DNA of 64,000 nt from Cladorhizidae sp. MBARI D1340-BT2 (taxonomy: Eukaryota > Porifera > Demospongiae > Poecilosclerida > Cladorhizidae). The translations under genes were made by a program, and so were the position numbers. Under the pieces are notes generated by a model, which saw only the letters and a program-made list of their open reading frames with translations, searched no databases and was not told the DNA's origin. Of this stretch, positions 10,728-18,200 are shown in pieces (position 1 is the stretch's first letter; each line of letters opens with the position of its first letter). The stretch covers positions 23,472,070 through 23,536,069 of the forward strand of contig JAQNBH010000010.1 in NCBI GenBank assembly GCA_028752905.1, read 5' to 3'.

Positions 10728-13053
10728 TTACTGATAGTCCTGATAGTCCACCAAGGTATGGTATTTACGAAAACAGTCACGGCCTGTTGATCCACCACAC
10801 AAAGGAACCTTACAAAAACAACACTGGGACCTTGCCTCATGCCTGTAACCTTTACAAATGCAAACTACACAGCGCTTCTTTGCACAGCACTGTGGGAAAT
10901 GACCTAGTTTTAAATTGAGGCGATCTAGCCGACTATTTGCCTGACTACAACGTTGACCTGCACGCTGCCGAGAAGAGAAAGAACCAATCAAAGATTTAGC
11001 TAGAACAATCCTAGCTTCTAGATAATTACCCTTCCTTACTGATATTGGAGCTCGGACAGAAGAAAACAAAATAAATGAATTCAATAAACAAGCTTCTATC
11101 AAATACGAAAAAACCCTTTTCCACCATCTCCTAGACTTTCTACCCAAATTATAGTAGCCTATTCTCTGATCTGCTCTGTCCACACCTCTTATGAATGACT
11201 TAATCAGGCAAACATGGGGGACATGGCAGATCCTCTCTAGAACCATCAATTTTGCGCCTTTTTACAGTAGGAGGTACTAAATTATTTTCCGCGGGATGTA
11301 TATTAGTTATCATGTAGATAGACCGTTTATCTACCCAAACTAAAGCCAGGAGTGCACCATTAGACCTATAATCATAATAACCTCTATTTCTAATCGAAGC
11401 TTTTGTTACTAAATCTGGAGGAAAGTTCCTCCTAGTATACCTAGCTGTACCACATGCACCAAAGCCTTTACTTGTAAGCGTTTGAAATAAATTAGGACTA
11501 GTATAATAATTGTCCATGTACACATGGAAGTTCTTATGTTCTAATCCTTCTAACAAATCTAAAACAACTCTACTACACAAACCAGTTTTATCAGCTACTT
11601 CCACGTTCTTACCTGTATAAATCTGCAACCGATAAATGTACCCATTCCTAGCATCACAAAGGACAAACACTTTTATCCCCCATTTTATTGGTTTGTCCTT
11701 CATATACTGTTTGAAGCCAAGCCTACCTTGAAAGGGAATCATAGCTTCATCAATACTAAGCTCTTGATGCAAGGTATATTCACTCTCAAACTTAGGAGTA
11801 ATCAAATCTAATAACTTCCTTACCTTATAAAGCCGATCATAATTCAGGTTACCCTTTGTGACCAACAAACCATCAATAGAATTTACATGTACATAACGCA
11901 TTAGCTCCAAAAACCGAGTCCTAGGCATTACTTTACGAACCAAAGATCCAGACAAATCCGAGTGATTAGTGGACCAGTACAATTCTAAGTATGGAAGTGT
12001 GGAAACTCCCATTATTATCAACATTCCTACAAAAGCTTTCATTTCCTCTATATTAGTATCTACCCATGGCCTGGAGAGACTAGCCATCCTAGAAACGTAA
12101 CTGTTCGTCTCTGCTACTAGGAGTTCCCACACTTCAAGAGTAAAAAAAAGGTAAAATGCATCTAAAAATGTACTTGATGCACCAAGCAATGAAGAAGTTG
12201 GACCAGCTGTTGCTGTATAGTCCAATTTCAAAGGAGTTGGCTCCTTTATTTCCCACTTACCTGTGACCTCAGTTAGCCTAGAACCAGTGCCAGATGCTTG
12301 GGCAGAACCAGTGCCAGATGCTCGGACAGAACCAGTGCCAGATGCTCGCACACGCCTATAACCTCTGGCCCGCCTACTGCCAGTACCTTTTGGAGGACCA
12401 CTAGCAACACTTACGACTCCACTACCACTTGAGCTGCTTCCCCCTTGGCCAGTACTCCCTCGCCCGCCTCTCCCTCGGCCAGTACTCCCTCGCCCGCCTC
12501 TCCCTCGCACAACTCCAGCACCAGTCGTGTTCCCACGCCCTGTAGAGACTTCAGGCAAGGCTTCCTCATCCTCCAATGTAACAAAAGGAGTCATAGATGC
12601 CTCATCTCCACTCTCATCATCTGATGCTGTAGGGAAAGTAGTGGGGAGGGTGGGAAAAACAAGATATATATATATATCAAGTTTGTGGTCAACATTTGAA
12701 AATTCAAATTCAAATGAAAATCAACATCAACAACTCCAACCTACACTCTTAGCTATAACTTTTTTTCTATAACTATCCTGTCTGAATTTGGAATACCAAC
12801 AGAATAAGCTAGTATTTGGCAATAGTAAACTCTCAGTAGACTATGGTAAACAAAGGCTATGAAGCGCTAAGGTTAGAAGAAACTTACAATCGAGAAGTCC
12901 ATCCAAGCACGCCTCTTCTCTTAGAGCAACTGGATCCAGAGTGTTTCCTCGGTATGCATAGATGTCTTCACCTTCTTCCCCAAATGAATCTGACCCAGAA
13001 TCGCCAGAATCGTCGGCTAAAAGTTGAGAAATAACGTCCTCACAGGAGAGCAT
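10728..13053 (-). CDS. piggyBac-type transposase, two exons, one frameshift
   Basis: Role: cuts and pastes its own element at TTAA sites. Exon 1 (13053-12888) starts MLSCEDVISQLLADDSGDSG, the acidic N-terminus usual in this family. A 261 bp intron (12887-12627, GTAAGT to CTACAG) is phase 1, and joining restores one frame (LLD-S-SDDESGDEAS). Exon 2 runs from 12626 to 10728. Counting from its internal Met at 12594: a Gly/Arg/Ser/Thr-rich repeat tract at residues 19-105, the transposase core from about 140, catalytic Asp 282 in LSIDEAMIPFQGR and Asp 361 in VYMDNYYTSPNLF. The third Asp, in IRGVDRADQR, is present but lies after a +1 frameshift at about 11201-11205 (minus-strand GATTAAG). The C-terminal end has a Cys-rich zinc-binding domain (CCAKKRCVVC, CCFCKVPLCGG). 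A Met at 13089 would add 12 residues; 13053 is preferred because family proteins start with the acidic block. One extra base is the only defect, so a live gene with a reading error is possible. Confidence 0.87.
12281..12360. repeat. 24 bp repeat within the transposase coding region
   Basis: About three copies of a unit starting AGAACCAGTGCCAGATGCT, encoding RASGTGSV-like octapeptides in frame. A neighbouring repeat at 12430-12515 encodes GRGGRGSTG. Both keep the frame open and form the disordered N-terminal region of the transposase. Confidence 0.85.
12627..12887 (-). other. Intron of the piggyBac transposase
   Basis: Donor ATT|GTAAGT at 12888/12887 and acceptor CCCTACAG|CA at 12627/12626, preceded by a long pyrimidine tract (TTTTTCCCACCCTCCCC). 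The intron phase agrees with the reading frame on both sides. A TA dinucleotide run at 12664-12679 lies inside it. Confidence 0.8.
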
Positions 13054-13286
13054 CTTTGAGCAGTTTAAAAAAAAAAGCTCGACCAACAAAAATGGCGTTC
13101 AACCGCAGGATTTTTGTTGCACGATGCATCAACCGGAAATAATCATTTTTGTGACGTTCTCTAGTCTACTAGGCATGTGCAGAACCCAACCGGGGCTATT
13201 AGCTCGTAACGGTTCATTTTATATATTTTTGCGTGGCGAAGGATGTAAGGTCTCGCGCCATATGGCGCTTACGGCGTTTAATCGGA

Positions 13287-13501
13287 AGTCTTAGAAAGCT
13301 GATCCAAGGGATCTTTGTTAAAATGGGGTTTCTTATTCCCTGGGACATGGGTCTGAGATGGATATGTTTCGAATCAAGGATTATTAATTAATAATATTAT
13401 TATTATTATATTATTATCTTATAATATTATGGAATTAACATTAACATGTGTAGCAATTACAGCAGGGACATATATACAAAGTGGAGGATACAAAGGGTTA
13501 A
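13287..13501. repeat. Direct repeat copy B, right flank of the piggyBac element
   Basis: Second copy of the 215 bp sequence at 9752-9966. It begins one base after the element's right end and finishes with the same AAAGGGTTAA, followed by new sequence (GGGACATTATTATT). This is too long to be a piggyBac target-site duplication, which is only TTAA. Confidence 0.93.
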
Positions 13502-13621
13502 GGGACATTATTATTTATTTATTCAAAAGGAAGTTGGTTTGTCAACACAGATTCAAGTCATATCAGATCTTTTGCTAATATGAATAAAATGTTTTCAGTT
13601 TGTTCATATTTACCGATGAGA

Positions 13622-13745
13622 AAAATTGATTCTGTTTCATAATCATCATAACCATCATATTATAATTATTATTAGTAGTAGCAGTAGTAGTAGGACGAGT
13701 AGGAGTAGTAGTATTGGTAGTAATAGTGGTAGTGTTTTATTAGTA
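13622..13745. repeat. Degenerate AGT/ATT triplet microsatellite
   Basis: Imperfect AGT, GTA and ATT triplets (TAGTAGTAGCAGTAGTAGTA and similar). No gene lies between 13502 and 13790. Confidence 0.85.
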
Positions 13746-13792
13746 TTTTAATAAGCCAATTAAGGTCTGGATGTTCCATCTGTCAGGTTTCA

Positions 13793-14283
13793 GTTGACAC
13801 TTTTGGGGATCATCATGTCGGGTGTGGGAGAAATGGTGATAGCGCCATCCTCTGTCACAACAGTATCCAGGATGTCCTTTACTCTGCTGCCCAGTCTGCT
13901 CTTGGTACCAAGGAGGTGGTACCATCATGATCCCAGGATCTTGCAGTCATCTTGCTGACATGTACTTCCCCATTGGAGTGGCTAACCAGCTGCACTGGAG
14001 TGAGTGGATGTGTCAGTAATCTCAACCCTTCAGCAGCTGGCTGTCACGGGGTATCTACATCCAAGGTCATGCATGCTTTTAGTATGGGAGGAATTGCGAA
14101 GATGGATGCCCATCAATGCTAGTCTGTGGACATTACATTTGTTCCACTGGTCATGGGGAGCTGGAGCCATAGTGCACCACGCAGCATCAGCCCACTTCAA
14201 GGGCGAGATTGGCGAAAGCGAACTCTCAGTGGGGAGTTGTGGTTTGCCGCACAGGGAGTATCTACATTTGGTGAACAATAAAC
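13793..14283 (+). pseudogene. Non-LTR retrotransposon endonuclease-domain fragment (second subfamily)
   Basis: Seen: frame from 13793 reads VDTFGDHHVGCGRNGDSAI, then LCHNSIQDVLYSAAQSAL and GTKEVVPS. After frame changes, ADMYFP and DVSVISTLQQLAV (near 14010-14050) appear, and FVPLVMGSWSHSAP further on. Known: many invertebrate non-LTR elements end in a domain with the order GDHH-C, R/C-HN, ADV-LP, LDV-VISPLQ; this is the restriction-like endonuclease and its flanks. Inferred: a short, dead C-terminal fragment from a different subfamily than the 4.3-5.4 kb copy, which has the PDG/WDAT form. The RT domain is absent. Confidence 0.72.
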
Positions 14284-14512
14284 CGGAAATGGTCGTCATG
14301 TGAAAAGAACGGGTGGCGGTTACTAACCGGATAGCAGAGACTCGTAAGTCCTCCAATATCACCTTCCCCATAGGCATTTTTTTTGGCTCGACCAGCAGGC
14401 GTCAGGAAAGGATGATGGACTTTCTTGTTTACAAACTTACTCTAGCTTTTTTCTCATTGTTTTGCTGCCACTCAATGCCTAGCATTGATTCCATGCAGGG
14501 TAATAGGAGGGG

Positions 14513-14583
14513 CCAGTGGGGATTTGACTTTATTTTCAAATCCCCCACCCCTAGGGCTGAGTCAGCTGGCAAGTCCCCACTAG
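14513..14583. mobile_element. Tiny foldback or MITE-like element, 71 bp
   Basis: Left end CCAGTGGGGATTTGAC and inverted right end CTAGTGGGGACTTGCC agree at 13 of 16 positions. An internal hairpin (GGGGATTTGA with TCAAATCCCC) lies at the left. No target-site duplication is evident, so this is only a candidate. Confidence 0.4.
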
Positions 14584-14753
14584 ATCCGGCCATCTAGAAG
14601 GGATTTGATGGGGATTCACTTGCTACAATATAAACACCAAAACATTGCAGTTCTTGCATGGCCATAATAATGTGTATTGTGAGAGGTTTACATATATATA
14701 CCACCCACACATTGATCCACTGAGCACAGAGATCAAGGGTCTCCCACTACCTA

Positions 14754-14768
14754 CCCCCCCCCCCCCCC
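14754..14768. repeat. Poly(C) tract, 15 C
   Basis: Uninterrupted C run, followed by ATTGGGAGGGGG. Confidence 0.95.
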
Positions 14769-15140
14769 ATTGGGAGGGGGCGTGGCAATACTGCATTACG
14801 ATAGCCATAGCTGCTAAGGACTACCAAATCCTGGTAGCTAGATCTCTGGACTATTCCAAGTATCAAATATAGGCAGACGGGCATGCAAGAAGGATTCATG
14901 ATGTGTTCATGTGATCCCACCTCTAGAGCTTGGAGTGATGCTTCCACCGTGCGTGGCAGGTGGGTCTGTTTGGCCTTGGTGTTGTTTTCGCCCTCCTGTT
15001 GCAGTCTATCTCGATTTGTGTAGTTGGTGGGGTTTTTTCCTTCCATTCCCTAGATGGTGCGGGTCGTCATCTCTGTGGGGCTCTCAGTTTCCTGACGTTT
15101 CTGGGGAGAGCGTTTAGTACCGCGCGACAAATTGCGTAAA

Positions 15141-15158
15141 GGGCGTGGTAGTATAAAA
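15141..15158 (+). promoter_or_regulatory. Candidate core promoter (GC-rich box plus TATA-like box)
   Basis: GGGCGTGG at 15141-15148 and TATAAAA at 15152-15158 lie about 100 bp before the start codon of the candidate gene at 15254. A CRE-like TGACGTTT occurs at about 15093. Position and motifs fit a promoter, but transcription was not measured. Confidence 0.4.
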
Positions 15159-15253
15159 CCGCGCCTATAATAATTCTTTTAAGCAATCTTTGAACTTTTG
15201 TGAATTGTGAAAGTATGGCTAAGTCGTACCTGGTTAGTTTGTCTTGCTGAGAT

Positions 15254-18200
15254 ATGGCGACTGAAGAGGAGGAGACTGGCACTACAAGAAAATATGGTAA
15301 GTTCATTTAAGGGTATTTTGTTTGGGGCTATGCTGGTGTCATTTGGCGCAAGTACTAATGACGATTGTTAACAAAGTAACGCTAGTTACCATGGTAAGCT
15401 ATTACCTTTGAGATGCAGTCGCGTAGATGTTGGAATTGAGAAGATGCAGAACATTCAGAGATGAGAATTTCACATCCAGCTAGTATTCCCAATTTTATGC
15501 TGTCTCATTTATGTTTTGTTACTAGAGTGTAGGTAGTACCAGGTGTAATGGTTGCCTTAAAATTAGCCATCATAAGCTTTAGTTCTATAATTGCTGGAGT
15601 ATAATCACACAATAAACAAAGCTGCGTTGCTACCAGCATGGCAGGAGTTTAGTGAACTCTGAACCCAACTCCATGAGATCTGACTGATTATGCAGCATTG
15701 TAAGCTCCAGTCTCGCTAGCTCTTTGTATACTCCATGCTCCCTTTCAGCTCTTCTGTTCCCAAACGTCCCTGCAAATTCGACAGCTTTGAGTCAGAACTC
15801 AGGTTCGTGCTAATCATACTATATATATACAATGACCTCAATATAATGAATTTCTCAAGTTCACTCGCTCAAGTTTCGATTAGATGCTCTAGCCTTCTTA
15901 TTCCCGATGAAGTATTCCTGATGAAGGCTAGAGCATCTAGTCAAAGCATTGGAGAGAGTAAAACTCAAGTTGATTATTGAGAAGATCATGGTAATTTTAT
16001 TATGTCAACTGAGAGTTCATTGATAAAAAAATTAATAATAAATTTTTTTTTTTAAAGCAGTACAAAATTGGTGTATGAAATTGGTGTATGTATGAAATTG
16101 GTGTATGTAATTTTAAATTGAAAGGGTCATCTAACTTGTCTGTGGTCTACATGGATACCGTCTTGCTTTTTTTTTTAACAGGCCAATCCAATATAGTTAT
16201 CTATTATTTTAATATATATCAGTTTTAAGTATATATATATCAGTAATTGTTCTTGTTTCCGAGTTCTTCGTTTGTTTCTTTCTTTCTGTATATTATAGTT
16301 GAGTGGGGAGGAGGGCCACACCAAGTCAAGAGGTCCAACTCAGAGCCTCAGGGTGTTCCATTGATGACTGTAGCCATGTACACCCATGGTGTCCACTACA
16401 CAAAAACTAGCACATGCCATGTCTTGTTGCTAGCCATGTAGGGTCAGCTACAGCCTCCTCCAAGGAGGACTTGGTATATAGCAGTTGCACGGGACAACTC
16501 CACCAACCAAACAGAGATGTTTTGGTGGAGGATTCTACGGCCTCCTTTGGACTTGGTAATAGTTGCCGAGGGAACGAGAACTCCGAGCAGTGGAGCTGAG
16601 GCATTTCATCTGACCTGCCTATAATACAACACACACGTACATCAGCTTGATTGCATTAGCGATGTAATTACCCACTGGCTACTCTTTACTGACCTCTGTA
16701 CTCTGTAATGAGTGCTTTATTCTGGAATGAGACAGCATAGTCCTGGGCATGCATTGAGACAGCATAGTCCTGGGCATGCATTGAGACAGCATAGTCCTGG
16801 GCATGCATTGAGACAGCATAGTCCTGGGCATGCATTGAGACAGCATAGTCCTGGGCATGCATTGAGACAGCATAGTCCTGGGTGTGCGTTCAGACAGCAT
16901 AATGCATTGAGACAGCATAGTCCTGGGCATGCATTGAGACAGCATAGTCCTGGGCATGCATTGAGACAGCATAGTCCTGGACATGCATTGAGACAGCATA
17001 GTCCTGGACATGCATTGAGACAGCATAGTCCTGGGCATGCATTGAGACAGCATAGTCCTGGGCATGCATTCAGACAGCATAGTCCTGGGCATGCATTGAG
17101 ACAGCATAGTCCTGGGCATGCATTGAGACAGCATAGTCCTGGGCATGCATTGAGACAGCATAGTCCTGGGCATGCATTGAGACAGCATAGTCCTGGGCAT
17201 GCATTGAGACAATAGTCCTGGGCATTGAGACAGCATAGTCCTGGGCATGCATTGAGATAGCATAGTCCTTGGCATGCATTGAGATAGCATAGTCCTGGGC
17301 ATGCATTGAGACAGCATAGTCCTGGGCATGCATTGAGACAGCATAGTCCTGGGCATGCATTGAGACAGCATAGTCCTGGGCATGCATTGAGACAGCATGG
17401 TCCTGGGCATGCATTGAGACAGCATGGTCCTGGCATGCATTGAGACAGCATAGTCCTGGGCATGCATTGAGACAGCATAGTCCTGGGCATGCATTGAGAG
17501 AGCATAGTCCTGGGCATGCATTGAGACAGCATAGTCCTGGGCATGCATTGAGACAGCATGGTCCTGGGCATGCATTGAGAGAGCATAGTCCTGGGCATGC
17601 ATTGAGACAGCATAGTCCTGGGCATGCATTGAGACAGCATAGTCCTGGGCATGCATTGAGACAGCATAGTCCTGGGCATGCATTGAGACAGCATAGTCCT
17701 TGGCATGCATTGAGACAGCATAGTCCTGGGCATGCATTGAGACAGCATAGTCCTGGGCATGCATTGAGACAGCATAGTCCTGGGCATGCATTGAGACAGC
17801 ATAGTCCTGGGCATGCATAGAGACAGCATAGTCCTGGGCATGCATTGAGACAGCATAGTCCTGGGCATGCATTGAGACAGCATAGTCCTGGGCATGCTTT
17901 GAGACAGCATAGTCCTGGGCATGCATTGAGACAGCATAGTCCTGGGCATGCATTGAGACAGCATAGTCCTGGGCATGCATTGAGACAGCATAGTCCTGGG
18001 CATGCATTGAGACAGCATAGTCCTGGGCATGCATTGAGACAGCATAGTCCTGGGCATGCATTGAGAGAGCATAGTCCTGGGCATGCATTGAGACAGCATA
18101 GTCCTGGGCATGCATTGAGACAGCATAGTCCTGGGCATGCATTGAGACAGCATAGTCCTGGGCATGCATTGAGACAGCATAGTCCTGGGCATGCATTGAG

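Larger units (their letters stand above)
9967..13285 (-). mobile_element. piggyBac-like DNA transposon, about 3.3 kb
   Basis: Left end CCGATTGCACGCCGTA (9967-9982) follows a TTAA at 9963-9966. The right end, read inward on the other strand, is CCGATTAAACGCCGTA (13285-13270), a match at 14 of 16 positions. Known: piggyBac elements insert at TTAA and duplicate it. Here the TTAA is intact on the left, but the right junction reads CGG-AAGTC, so the second TTAA is damaged or lost. Inside are a two-exon transposase (minus strand), a short tandem repeat downstream of it, and a perfect 14 bp palindrome GCGCCATATGGCGC at 13255-13268 near the right end. The good reading frame and similar ends suggest recent mobility. 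Confidence 0.85.
14284..15140. other. Non-coding spacer
   Basis: Contains a 71 bp foldback sequence (14513-14583) and a poly(C) run of 15 (14754-14768). Open frames here lack recognisable protein character. The last part is upstream of the candidate host gene. Confidence 0.5.

Noticed and set aside
12527..13034. Plus-strand open frames opposite the piggyBac transposase
   Set aside because: The minus-strand two-exon model explains this region, with matching intron phase and family motifs.
9752..13501. LTR retrotransposon reading of the 215 bp direct repeats
   Set aside because: The interior is a piggyBac transposon with its own inverted ends. There is no primer-binding site, polypurine tract, gag or pol between the repeats, and copy A overlaps an unrelated RT pseudogene.
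16247..16599. Two open frames (VEWGGGPHQVKRSNSEPQG and VASHVGSATASSKEDLVYSS) as further exons
   Set aside because: They have AG acceptors and look moderately protein-like, but they lie in different frames, end in stops, and no clear donor follows. They are mentioned only as alternatives within the candidate gene.
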